From NCBI GenBank assembly GCA_947044365.1, contig OX345638.1:10036701-10100700 (forward strand): DNA of 64,000 nt. Reading direction: 5' to 3'. The DNA comes from Petrosia ficiformis. Its lineage: Eukaryota > Porifera > Demospongiae > Haplosclerida > Petrosiidae. Each line of letters begins with the position of its first letter. The stretch's first letter is position 1. A model generated the notes under the pieces. The model was not told the origin of the DNA. It saw only the letters and a program-made list of their open reading frames with translations, and ran no database searches. Both the position numbers and the translations under genes were made by a program. Shown here piece after piece: positions 33,801 through 44,832 of this stretch.

Positions 33801-36800
33801 AACAATCTTTTCAGCTTCCATGTTCCAAGTATACAAATGCGCATGCGTAATTAAATTCCACTTAGGAAAATGGCGTCCAATTCGAGATCAAATCTTTGTG
33901 GTCGTTGAGACTGTCTTCTTTCATAGTATCTGTAGATATCATCTCGATACTTGTAGACCAGAATTTTATTATAAATGCGACTGGAATGGTGCTAGAATCA
34001 TTGTGATATTTTAACAAAAAAAAAAGAATAATAATAATATGAAGATTTTGCCAGTTTTGCCACTCGCCGGTTCTCTACCTTACGACAATCTTTGGCCATC
34101 TAGAAGATGTTGGTAGTCATAAAAACACTAGATATGAATAGGTATATATGTATTAAAACCTATCTGTATATATTAACAGAGATTTCAGGTCATCAATTGA
34201 AATTGAAATGTATGGGCGGCCATTTTTTTCCCGTGCCATCCCTACATAGAGAGTACTACCGTACTCTCTGATAATAATAATAATAATAGTTTTTGTTAAG
34301 CTCATATTGTGCACCATTGGCCCAAATAGCTTCTTATATTTTACTGCACAGTTCTCTCTTTGGGTCAGATGATGCAGTTAATTATGATTACATAGTTACT
34401 AACAGCATTAACTCTTTGTTAATTGGCTCAAGATGTATTCCTAATGGTGCACACACTAAAGTCTGTCCAGCCTGAGAAGATCCTCAGAAAATTCAAATTA
34501 ACTTTCGTTTATTTAGACCAATCTTGACACTTTTGGTATCACCGAGTTCCTCCCACAGGTGCACATCTCGTGGAATTTGAATTATTTCAATAACTGTTAT
34601 AATTCTGGAGATACTGATCTACTGTACACACTCCTCTCACTACTTCCGGGGATCAACTCACCTTGGATGGACTTTAACTATTGTTGAGCCAATTTGGCCC
34701 ATGCTTAAAAACGTATCAAAAATTCTGTCGGTAATATTATAATAATTATTATAATTACCTTTTCTAAATGTATTATAATCATGTTTCTATCTTCTAGTGT
34801 CCAGAAGCAATCCTCCACTTTTATCTTATTATACAATTCACCAGATATGATAAGATCTTTACCTTTTATACCAACCTTTAGATGCTATGGAAATAATCAC
34901 ATGATAAGTGTGTGTTGCAGGTATGAGTCCCATGCAAGTATAGGTATCAGACTCTGCCCATTCTAGACAGAATACATGTACATATCAGACCTCTCTAGGC
35001 AGGTATATACATGTATATCAGACTCTGTCCAGTATAGGTATCAGAGTCTGTCCATCCCAAACAAGTATGGTACCAGACTAGGTCCACTCTAGACAAGTAT
35101 GGTACCAGACTCTGTCCACTATAGACAAGTATAGGTACCAGACTCTGCCAATCACAAACAAGTATGGTACATGTACATGTATCAGACTCTGCCTGAAGAT
35201 AGCCGATACCCGACTGTAGGCTGAGACCTGGGGTAAGCAGAGTCTGATACATTATATGGTTTTGGTATCAGACTCTGTCATACATTATTCATTACCTTGG
35301 TTTGAAAATCTACAATCACATCTCGACTCTTGATTGGAAAACTCAACTGAGTTGGAACACGAATCTGAGAGGAAGAGAATGTAAGATATATATTTGTTCC
35401 GAGTTCCTTTCTCTTTTCCTCAGACTCGAATCTCCCTCACTCACTCTCTCAATCATTCTAACTCACACACATACAATGTACCCCTCCACTCACACACACT
35501 CTCACTCAGACCTCCCCTTGTCCCTTTATCATTCACTCTATCATTCACTCAGTTCTTCACTCTTATCACTCTCCACACACCTCTACATCTTGTAAATTTT
35601 GTGTCCAACGATAATTAGGCATATCAGCTCCATTACCAGCATTAGGTTTGATCTTTCCTTTAGAATCCTCATCATCATCGTCATCATCTTCATCATCATC
35701 ATTAGACTGTAGATTATTAGTGAATATCACATGACACTGAGCCAATCACATGTTCATCATATGCTAAAGTCCATTCGCGTTGAGTTGGGACTTTTCTCAT
35801 TAAATATTCATAGGTGGAAATTACTCGTATACGTGGGTTTTACTGATGAATATAATTAAAAGCACGCGGTGGTAGTAAACAAAAACACAGATGCAGGTCC
35901 CTGTCTTTCTCGCTGTGTGTTTAACTTGGAACGACAAAGTTACCTCAAGGAAAGTAAAATGGGTGTATAATATCATAATGATAATGTGCTTCGTGAGTGA
36001 ATAAAAAATTTCTAGTTGATGATACATAAATAATACGATAGCGTATTTATATTACAATATTATATATATAACTCGCTATGAAATAAGTGATGAATGACAG
36101 TAAAAAAGAATTATAATATAACTCACAGTTATTACAGTACAGGACTACACGTGAAAAAGCGTGGTTACTATGGTAAGTTTTTATTGTCAACGGGTGGGAT
36201 GTGCGTTACTATGGTAAGTTTTAATTGCGTAATTATTGAAATTAGATGAATATTTAATGAGAAAAGTCCCAACTCAACGCGAACGGACTTTAGTCACCTG
36301 ATTCTACACTGTACTTTAAATATCAAATTGCATTAACTACTTAAGGAATAGTTACATGTATCTACATGCGTACATGTACATGTAGGTAGCAAATATTGCT
36401 GGTGTCTCATATGTGGAAGATGGCTGAAAATGACCAGTTGATCTTAAATCTATGATCATAATCTCGAGACCCATACCTAAACCCAAAGACCACAATCCTG
36501 AGACCAGTACCTAAACCCAAAGACCACAATCCTAAGACCCACACCCAAACTCAAAGACCACAATCCTGACACCCGTAAATAAACCCAGACTACAATCCTG
36601 AGATCCATACCTAAACCCAAAGACCATAAACCTGAGACATGCCCAGTGACATTTTAACACAACTTACCTTAATTTTTGGTGAAGGACCATTCTTAATTTC
36701 AGGTTTACTCTCCTCTTTCTTTTCAACAGGTGTGGTGGACTTCTTTTTCTGTTCCTCCTCTTTTAAAATCTTCTCTGCTTCTTCATCTGTTACCTAGGCA

Positions 36801-37716
36801 ACAAAAGATGAGGACAAAAGGAACAATTACATGTAGTCAATCAATTCACTCAACACCTTACCTCAATGGCTCCTGGTTCAAGCAACGGTTCTGGCTTTGT
36901 AGATACTGGTTGAGTCTGTTTCTTTGGTTTAGCAGACGTGGTCTTTGTCTCCTGAATTAATTAATTAAGTATAAGTTAATTAACTATTATTATCAATTAA
37001 TTAATTAATAAACCGAGACTTACTTTTCTGGCCATTTTTTCATGTTTGCGAAACACACTGAGAACTAGCTGGATAGATTCAATGAAAAAAGCATTTGATA
37101 AATTGAAAATAGAATATCAGATATATTACTCTAAGAAATTTCAGATCAGTTGAAGAGGAAGGCACCTCATTAATACTCATACCACACCATGTATATTATA
37201 CTATACATATAATAGATGACACCCGAACCACACTTGTGATACTTCATCATTTCAAACCAATGTTTATGATTATACACTCACTATCACCCATTGTGCACTG
37301 AAATCTGCTATCAAGGAAGACCAATAATGTTCCTCCTAGACATTTAGTCAGTTTCCGGTATAAAGTGGCTGAATAGCGAGTGTATTATATTTAAGGTAAG
37401 CAATTATTCCATACATACCACAAGCGTGGGTTTCATATAATAAGGTTACAATGAGGTCAGAGATGTCATTATTGAGGTGTTGTGGATCAAAATGTACGTA
37501 CTCACCTGCTCTGCTTTGCTAGATTCAACACCAGTATAAAAATCAGTCTTTCTTCTTAAAAAACTAAAAAACGTGTCCAACAGCTGATAATATGTAATTG
37601 ATATTGATGTTATCATTATATATATATATTATACTTACCTCCACAATACCCTCAGTGTGCTGTTGTGCCACACCCAGTAGCAAGCCATCAAACCTTCCTT
37701 CTTCAGACTGAGACAT
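27789..37716 (-). CDS. NUDC: NudC nuclear distribution protein C homologue, complete
   Basis: NudC is a CS-domain co-chaperone that works with Hsp90 and the dynein/LIS1 pathway. Twelve exons: 37639-37716, 37506-37583, 37024-37068, 36862-36951, 36668-36793, 35581-35706, 35296-35364, 34759-34884, 32735-32818, 28252-28320, 28144-28193, 27789-27840. Together they encode 330 residues (human 331). Visible blocks are the N-terminal [13 protein letters not shown] and [15 protein letters not shown], a charged K/E-rich linker, an acidic run, then the CS domain from [10 protein letters not shown] through [18 protein letters not shown] and [19 protein letters not shown]. The C-terminus is [20 protein letters not shown] and [13 protein letters not shown]. 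An in-frame TAA directly after exon 11 is avoided by a GTAAAT donor, and the last 17 codons are in a separate exon. Introns 8 and 9 hold most of the transposons of this region. Confidence 0.96.
27885..28130. mobile_element. palindromic MITE filling the last NUDC intron
   Basis: Same palindromic family, arms about 100 bp around 28,010. It occupies most of the 303-bp intron 27,841-28,143 that splits a lysine codon of NUDC; its edge is about 13 bp from the donor. Confidence 0.75.
28396..28687. repeat. 146-bp direct duplication
   Basis: 28,396-28,541 is repeated head to tail at 28,542-28,687, nearly identical. It is followed by a 111-codon plus-strand frame (28,662-28,994) of unknown origin inside NUDC intron 9. 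No family is recognised and it is not called a gene. Confidence 0.85.
28997..29070 (+). repeat. tRNA-like head, probable SINE
   Basis: Contains a Pol III A-box-like TATCTTAGTGG and B-box-like GGTTCGAGTCC at tRNA spacing, but the acceptor stem pairs poorly. Followed by about 140 bp of non-coding sequence. Best read as a tRNA-derived SINE fragment. Confidence 0.5.
29598..30007. mobile_element. 410-bp hAT-type MITE
   Basis: Begins TAGGGCTGGG and ends CCCAGCCCTA with an exact GTTGCCAC 8-bp duplication. The ends resemble those of the 2.1-kb hAT at 59,002-61,114 (TAGGGCTG start). The interior has CTTCGAAGG pieces. In NUDC intron 9. Confidence 0.92.
30386..31357. mobile_element. GTCAATAAAAAC TIR element, copy 2, split by a nested MITE
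   Basis: Inverted-orientation relative of the 2,241-2,868 element; it shares segments such as CATCTATGAAGGCAGGAGAA and TTCTTCTGAGAGAATC. It is interrupted by the 350-bp element at 30,734-31,083; without it the length is close to copy 1. Confidence 0.8.
30734..31083. mobile_element. 350-bp nested MITE (hAT-type)
   Basis: Termini CAGTGTTCTC / GAGAACACTG and a perfect GAATAAAG 8-bp duplication on both sides, inserted inside the older TIR element. Non-coding. Confidence 0.9.
31561..32473 (+). mobile_element. internally deleted hAT transposon
   Basis: A 913-bp element with termini TAAGGCAACAACGAA / TTCGTTGGAGCCTTA and a perfect 8-bp duplication ATGTACAT on both sides. A plus-strand frame (about 31,684-32,226, 180 codons) keeps the N-terminal half of a ZBED-like hAT transposase ([38 protein letters not shown]), then ends. 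The catalytic and dimerisation parts are missing, so it is non-autonomous. Inserted in a TACATGTA tract of NUDC intron 9. Confidence 0.88.
32564..32636 (-). tRNA. tRNA-like gene, anticodon GGA, class I fold
   Basis: Folds as a 73-nt cloverleaf: acceptor GCCTTGG/CTGAGGC, D arm GCTC/GAGC, anticodon stem TCTGT/ACAGA with loop CTGGAGT (anticodon GGA), 5-nt variable loop and T arm with TTCGAAT and one mismatch. A-box and B-box are present and T-runs follow downstream. GGA would read serine, but animal tRNA-Ser has a long variable arm, which is absent. It may be a tRNA-derived repeat or a mutated tRNA. Confidence 0.65.
33153..34270. mobile_element. two-hairpin repeat element, copy A
   Basis: Starts with a 304-bp hairpin (33,153-33,456) whose arms carry TACTTATGTAGGGTTATATG and its complement. 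It ends with AGAGAGTAC-tacc-GTACTCTCT (34,248-34,269). Shares ends and the inner TTTTGCCAGTTTTGC segment with copy B. Located in NUDC intron 8. No transposase frame is visible. Confidence 0.75.
34286..34732. mobile_element. CAGTGTTTTTGA-family MITE interrupted by another MITE
   Basis: The left part (34,286-34,458) and right part (34,675-about 34,732, GAGCCAATTTGGCCCATGC) of the family are separated by 216 bp of an unrelated TIR element. Target duplication of the outer copy is unclear because it borders an ATA run. Confidence 0.75.
34459..34674. mobile_element. 216-bp TA-flanked MITE nested in another MITE
   Basis: Ends AAGTCTGTCC / GGATGGACTT, flanked by TA on both sides, as for Tc1/mariner-class insertion. 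Its ends resemble those of the element at 35,764-36,293. Confidence 0.7.
34905..35280. repeat. degenerate repeats with CAGACTCTG
   Basis: About ten loosely spaced copies of GGTATCAGACTCTGTCCA-like sequence in NUDC intron 7, some inverted. No gene content. Confidence 0.7.
35764..36293. mobile_element. 530-bp TIR element with ~48-bp arms
   Basis: Terminal arms start CTAAAGTCCATTCGCGTTGA and are repeated inverted at the other end through TTAAATATTCAT with one or two mismatches. A TA duplication is plausible at both ends. No coding frame. Lies in NUDC intron 5, next to repeated AAACCCAAAGACC units (about 36,470-36,640). Confidence 0.85.
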
Positions 37717-37859
37717 GACAATCTTCTAGTAGCAAGATGAAAGTTAGCAACACGTGATTGAAATCTACTGCGCAGGCGCAGATGCCGCAGAACTTAGTAA
37801 TTAAAGGTAGTTTTGTTTACAAATTTATTGTTGTTTATAAACAAATTTGTTGTTGAAAT
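37717..37859. promoter_or_regulatory. bidirectional NUDC/FIBP promoter with NRF1-like palindrome
   Basis: Only 143 bp separate the two divergent start codons. The gap contains TGCGCAGGCGCA (37,770-37,781), which fits the NRF1 consensus YGCGCANGCGCR, and a CACGTG E-box (37,752-37,757). The FIBP start codon itself sits in an ATGGCG context. Such short CpG-containing, NRF1-bearing gaps are typical of shared housekeeping promoters in animals. Coregulation is inferred. Confidence 0.6.
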
Positions 37860-38406
37860 ATGGCGAATAGACCAGTGATTGTGACAGTATCGCATCCAGT
37901 CGATGTAGATCTGACTGTCTTTTCTTTGTGGCTAAAAGGAATGAGTCTTCAGGGAGCTACAAGGATTAGAATCAACAATGAGCCTCCAGTAACACAGCTA
38001 TTCAGTGATTATCCTACATTACTTCTGGCTGAGACAGAGGAGATGTATAGATTATTCAACTCATTGGAACCATACTTACAATCTCCTCCAACATTTCTGA
38101 GTCAATTCATTTATCAGGTATAGGGTGTAAAATCCATGGGGGCACGAGGGGCCTGAGCATTTACTCTGCCTTCTTCATCCCTCTACATGAAACACCCTAT
38201 TAAGAAACATGTTCCTACATTTATGAATGTACTGGTATTTTGAATATCAATTTGTTGTGGCTAATAATGATTGATGGACAGTACCGATGCCAAATACCCA
38301 TAGTCTCATACCAATATTTTGATTCCTATACCAGTTTTATATAATTCCCATACCAGTACTTTGATTCCTATACCACTAATAATACTAGTACTTTGATTCC
38401 TATACC

Positions 38407-38446
<40 letters not shown>

Positions 38447-39642
38447 TCATACCCCAGTACTTTGATTCCTATACCAGTACTATATATATATAATGTATAC
38501 TCATACTAGTACTTTGATTCCTATACCACTAATAATACCAGTACTTTGATTCCTATACCAGTACTTTGATTCCTATACCACTAATAATACCAGTACTTTG
38601 ATTCCTATACCAGTACTATTCCTATACCAGTACTTTGATTCCTATACCAGTACTACCAGATTCCTGGTATGAAATTCTGTTTCTAAAACAACACTACATG
38701 TAGTTGTATAATTATAATTCATTATTAATAGTTAACATTAATTAATAATTATATTCATTATAGGTCCCATTCTTCACTAGACGTAGAATGATAGAAATGT
38801 ATTATACTTTTGATGATACTGTCGTGAGAGAATTTATTGGTAAAAAACTAAGTGGAAAGGATCGTAGAGACCTCGATGATGTTAGTGAGAAAACCGGTCT
38901 CTCACTGAAAAGTTGTAAAAGACAGTTCGATAATGTGAAGAGGGTTTTGAAAGTTGTTGATGATTTCGATGGATCTTTAGTTGATAATGTCAAACATCAG
39001 TTCCATTTGCCTGATGAGTTAGCACAACGATATGCTTGTCTGGTATTCATGAGTTTCAACAGATTTGAAACCGGGAAGAAAAAACTCTCTCATTTATCTG
39101 TTAGTGATTTCACTCGTTGTGCTAGTCTGATGATTGAGAATTGGACGTCAGGATCAGCTGGTTCACGACACCAAGATGACGATGATTTGGAGCTTGATAG
39201 AGATTTTTTGCAAGATTTACACGACTTGAAACTTAATTTGTTAGACCGAGCATGGATAGAACAGCATCAGAAATACGTCTCTAGAGATTTGAAGAGAAAG
39301 CATCATCCACAATGGATGCTACGATCTGTAGATGCTAATTTCAAAATCCTTTCTCGTAACCTTACGACGATCGGTTCTTCGTTAATTCACAGTAAAGACA
39401 TGAAAGATCTTTTTATTGATGTAATGGAGAAAATAATTGATCCTTCGAAACAGCTAAAATGGAGTCGGGAAGATATAGACGCCATTTTATGTTCCATGAT
39501 TGACTCCTTTTCAGATTGTGAGACTATACACATTAGACAAATAGGTCGCTCCATCGCTAAGGATAGGAGAAAATGGGCTGAAACATATCTCCGATATTTA
39601 AATGTTGTTAAACAATGTATTATAATTCTATATCATAATTGA
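37860..39642 (+). CDS. FIBP: FIBP, acidic FGF intracellular-binding protein homologue
   Basis: FIBP is a conserved metazoan protein that binds internalised acidic FGF; its biochemical role is poorly defined. Two exons, 37860-38117 and 38764-39642, join in phase 0 to give 378 residues (human about 357-364). Shared blocks with vertebrate FIBP are KKLSGKDRRDLDDVSEKTG, LKSCKRQFDNVKRV, GSLVDNVKHQF, NRFETGKKKL, DREFLQDL-like DRDFLQDLHDLKLN and HSKDMKDLFIDVMEKI. No signal peptide or membrane segment is seen. The start has an ATGGCG context and is the first Met after the divergent promoter. An AATAAA signal sits immediately after the stop (about 39,644). The 646-bp intron is a minisatellite. Confidence 0.95.
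38280..38670. repeat. 20-bp minisatellite in FIBP intron
   Basis: About a dozen imperfect copies of CAGTACTTTGATTCCTATAC, interrupted by a TA run near 38,410-38,445. This fills most of the only FIBP intron (38,118-38,763). Confidence 0.85.
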
Positions 39643-39689
39643 AATAAAAATTTAATAATAATTATCTGTACAATCTGTGCCCCATGATC

Positions 39690-40250
39690 ATATTCCACCT
39701 GGGAACGAGACCAACATGGCTCGAAAATGTGTGACTGGGAATGAGACTAGCAACATATATATTTAGGCTCTAACATGGGTGACTTGGAATGAGACTGGTA
39801 TGCATAGATTGCATACTTAATTAGACTCTAACAAGGGTGGCTGGGAATGCTGGATACTAGCATGGATACTCAGGCTCTAACATGCATGGCTGGGAACGAG
39901 ACCAGTATGCATACTTAAGCTGTAACATGGGTGGCTGGGAATGAGACCAGTATGCATACTTAAGCTGTAACATGGGTGGCTGGGAATGAGACCAGTATGC
40001 ATACTTAAGCTGTAACATGGGTGGCTGGGAATAACACTAGCATGCATACTCAGCCTGGTTGCTGGGAATGAGACCAGTATGCATACTTAAGCTGTAACAT
40101 GGGTGGCTGGGAATGAGACCAGTATGCATACTTAAGCTGTAACATGGGTGGCTGGGAATAACACTAGCATGCATACTCAGCCTGGTTGCTGGGAATCAGA
40201 CCAGTATGCACAAACTGACTCGGACTGTAATGAGAATGAGATGAGCATGC
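39690..40250. repeat. 45-bp minisatellite in FIBP-ABCB intergenic region
   Basis: Roughly ten copies of a unit near 45 bp containing GGTGGCTGGGAATGAGACC and AGTATGCATACTTAAGCT, the later ones nearly identical. The rest of the 39,643-40,933 gap is AT-rich with a partly duplicated segment (about 40,320-40,390 and 40,500-40,570, sharing TTTGACCTTTCCAATCCACC). No gene is seen there. Confidence 0.85.
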
Positions 40251-40933
40251 ATACACTACTAACGTAGGAATGATACTTTGACCATTTGTTTGTCTCACTC
40301 CCAGCCTCCCACGTTAGAGCATTAAAGTTTGACCTTTCCAATCCACCCACTTAATAATAGTCAAGAGTCTAGACATTATAAACAAATACTGATGACCATA
40401 AATGGTTTGACAATAACGCAAAAATGAAAATTACAATAAATTATATGTCATCATTACTATAAATAAACTTTAATTATTAGAGTTCAGGATTAATTCACTC
40501 CCAGACTAAGTTTGACCTTTCCAATCCACCCACTTAATAGTCAAGAGTCGAGACATTATAAACATTAAACAAATATGACCATACATGGTTGAACGATAAC
40601 GCAAAAATGATAATAATAAAATTACAATAACAATTACGTCATTATATGTTACTATAAATACACTCTTATATTAGCGAACTCTAGAATTACCTCATTGCAT
40701 CAGAATTGTTTGTTGGGATTGAAGATCGACTATAAAAGAAAACCGAAAAAAGGTCAACTGTTAAATTGAAAAATAATAGATTGCAAATTATCATATCATT
40801 ATCTGGTGTGCTTGCATCAAATCATCTGAAATATTATATATATATTATATATATATATATAATATTATCTGGATCTAGCCTAGCGGGGGGAGTTCATTAT
40901 TCAGTTGTTTTATTCACGCACTGATATATCGCA

Positions 40934-41980
40934 ATGCACAACAGTGATCCAGAAACCAAGAAGAAAAAGAGGTACGAATAAAAGTCATGTGGGATGATCA
41001 TGGCTTGTTGTATGAAGGATTGTGGAAAATGGATGGATGGATGATTGTAGAAAGGCGGATGAATGATGGATGGATGGATGGATGAATGTTTGCAGAAAGA
41101 TGGATTGATTGATGACTGCGGAAAGATGGATGGATGGATGTTTGCAGAAAGATGCATCGGTTGATGATTGTAGAAAGATGGATTGATGTTTGCAGAAAGA
41201 TGGATGGATGAATGTTTGCAGAAAGATGGATCGATTGATGATTGTAGAAAGGTGGATGGCTTTCGTTGTTGCTGCAATAATTATGAGTAGATGATTATAG
41301 AAGGATGGAAGTGTCATGAGGGATGTAATATTTTTTAGAGGTCTGTATAGACAAGGTGTTGTTGCAAAAACACAGATGGATGGTTATGTTCTGTTTCATA
41401 CGGACTAGTGGATGATATGGTGTCTTTACTGCATAGGGACAGATATTCATAATTATGTTTATTTCATTTCAGGTTTTGGAACAGAGATAAAGAGGAAGAG
41501 AATGGTGAGAAGAAAGAGAAACCACGTTCAGCTACTCTTTTTGAGTTGGTATGTTATAATCACCTGATAATCCACTTATCAAATCAGTCATACAACTGTC
41601 TATTTATCCATCCACCCACCCATCCATCTATCCATCCATCCATCCATCCATCCATCTATCCATCCATCCATTCATCCATCCATCCATCCCGTCCATCTAT
41701 CCATCCATCCATCCATCCATCCATCCATTCATCCATCCATCCATCCATCCATCCATCCATCCCGTCCATCCATCCATCCATCCATTTATTCTTTCATTTC
41801 TTTATTTACAGTTCAGTTTTGCTACACCTTTTGATTTGTTTTTGATGATTATCGGTATATTCTCAGCTATTGTTGTCGGTACATCTCTACCATTAGCAAT
41901 GTATCTCATTGGTCAAGTTACAAATGCATTCATTAATCAACAGGTGTGTATGTGTGTATGTATGTATGTATATACATATG

Positions 41981-42014
<34 letters not shown>

Positions 42015-42125
42015 CATGTATGTATGTATGTATGTATGTATGTATGTATGTATGTACATGTATGTATGTATGTATGTATGTATGTATGTATGTATGTATG
42101 TACAATGTATGTACATGTATATAAA

Positions 42126-42158
<33 letters not shown>

Positions 42159-44798
42159 TGTATGTATGTATGTATCAGGGTTTCATTTAGGGGGGGGGGG
42201 CATTCGCCCCCCCTTGCTAGAGTCTTGCCCCCCCTTGGGAATTTGGTTGCCCAAAAATATTTTTAATGTTAATAGTTAGCTGAATACAACTATTTTGGGT
42301 TTAGATTCCAAAAATAGTATCTCAAACAGTTACATCATTGTGGTCTGAAAATGCACCAGAAATGACCTCAGAGAGTCTAACACCAAAAAAATCCCCGGGG
42401 CAGCATGCCCCCACACCCCCCTAGGCAGTTGGTGTGCAGACCACACCAACCCTATACATCCCCCCCCCCCCCAAAGTTCTCAACATTCAACTTTTGCCCC
42501 CCCCCTTGACAATTTTTCTAAATGAAAGCCTGTGTATGTATATGTATGTACATGTATGTATGTATGTATGTATGTATCACACAATGTAATATATTACTGT
42601 TACTATTACCTTTAAAATCAGTGTTAACTACTAGATGAATGTAAAACATTGTGGGGACGAAGTAGTACACGCCTATTAATTAGTTAAAGCTACTAGTACT
42701 ATTACCTCAACATTGAGATTGTATAATTACTATTACTATTGTTATTACTATTACCTTGAAACATGTAGTCTTTACTATTGCTATTACTGTCTCACATATG
42801 TATGTTGTGTATGGGTGTATGTACGTATGTATGTACGTATGTACGTACGTACGTATGTTCCAACATACGTACGTACGTATCTATAATATATATTAATAGT
42901 ATTATTATTCAATTATTATGTTGTGTATGTGTGTATGTATGTACGTATGTACGTATGTACGTACAAACGTACGTACATATGTATGTATAATATATATTAA
43001 TAGTATTATTATTCAACTTTATCTTTCAGGCTACAGATTTCACTATTAACTATATCACTAGTGACATCACATACAATGCATTCAATGATACAGCCACAGA
43101 AACACTGTACTTCTCCACATCACCTGGCGTCTTCAACTGTTCAGTTATTGAGCCCATAGTACAAGAATATTTCACCACATCCTATGACACCATCTGTGAA
43201 GCAAATGTCTTGATGGCCAACTCCACTATAAACTTTGATATTGATAACGTTAACTGCACTCTTCTTGATGAGGTCTTCATATCTTTCTTTGGAGAGGCAG
43301 CCACCTGTTTATCAACTAATAGTTTCATCAATGATGTTAACATGGTCGTTATCTTTTATGTAATTATTGCATGTGTTACCATGGTGTTTGGGTTTGCAAT
43401 GATAGCTACTTTTCAAGTTACCAGTGAGAGACAGGTCCATCGAATGAGATTAGCGTACTATAAAGCTGTTTTGAGGCAAGATATAGCATGGTTTGATCTC
43501 AATCAACCAGGAGAGATATCCAGCCGAATGTCTGAGTATGTCTGTTTGTTAGTTTGTACATTCAGTGTGTTCATCTATTCATCTATTCATCTATCCATCC
43601 AGTAATTAATCTCTCCATTCATCAACTCATCTACCCATTCTCTAATCCATCTATTCATCCATCCATTAATCCATCCATTAATTCATCTATTCATCCAGTA
43701 TACATCCATTAGTCCATCTACCCATTCTCTAATCCATCTATTCATCCATCCATTAATCCATCCATTAATTCATCTATTCATCCAGTATACATCCATTAGT
43801 CCATCTACCTATTCCACTAATTAATCTATTCATCTATCCTTCCAGTAATTACTCTATCTATCCCATAAATTCATCTATTGATATCTTATTCATATCTTAG
43901 TGATTTAGATAAAGTATTGTCTGGTACTGGTGACAAACTAGTGACATTCTTTCAATATATGAGTACATTTTTTTCTGGTTTCACGATTGGATTTGTACAA
44001 GATTGGAGACTCACGCTAATGCTATTAGGAGTGACACCTTTCCTGGTTGTTAGTGGAGCTATATTTACATGGGTGAGTAACAGTTGTGTGTATGTGGCCA
44101 TGTATACCTTTGTATTGAATTATGTATGTATGTATGTATGTATGTATGTATGTATGTGTGTATGTATGTATGTATGTATGTGTGTTTGTGTGTATTTGTG
44201 TATGTGTGTATGTGTGTATGTACATGTATGTTGCATGATAACACTGAGATGAAAGGATTAAGACTGCCTTCATAAGTCATATGGCACTGACCAGAAGTCA
44301 TCACAATGCTACCACATTATAACAACATTTTCCATTTGAAGTAAAGGTCATTCACATTCACCTTGTCTTTAGAAAAATGTTCATAACATACATGTAGTTT
44401 ATAATGACCAACAAAGCTCTTATATATGTACTTGTATATTATATAGGTACTAACTCGTTACACAACACGAGGACAGCAGAGTTATGCTAATGCCTCTGTT
44501 GTAGCTGAAGAGGTTTTATCATCTGTTAAAACAGTTATAGCATTTGGTGGAGAATATAAAGAATCAGAGAGGTTAGTACACACATACATACATACATACA
44601 GACATACATACGTACATACATACATACATACATACATACATACATACATACATACATACATACATACATACATACATACATACATACATACATACATACA
44701 TACACACATACATACATAAATACATACGTACATACATATGTACATACATACATACATATATACATGTACATACATAAATACATATGTACATACATACA

Positions 44799-44832
<34 letters not shown>

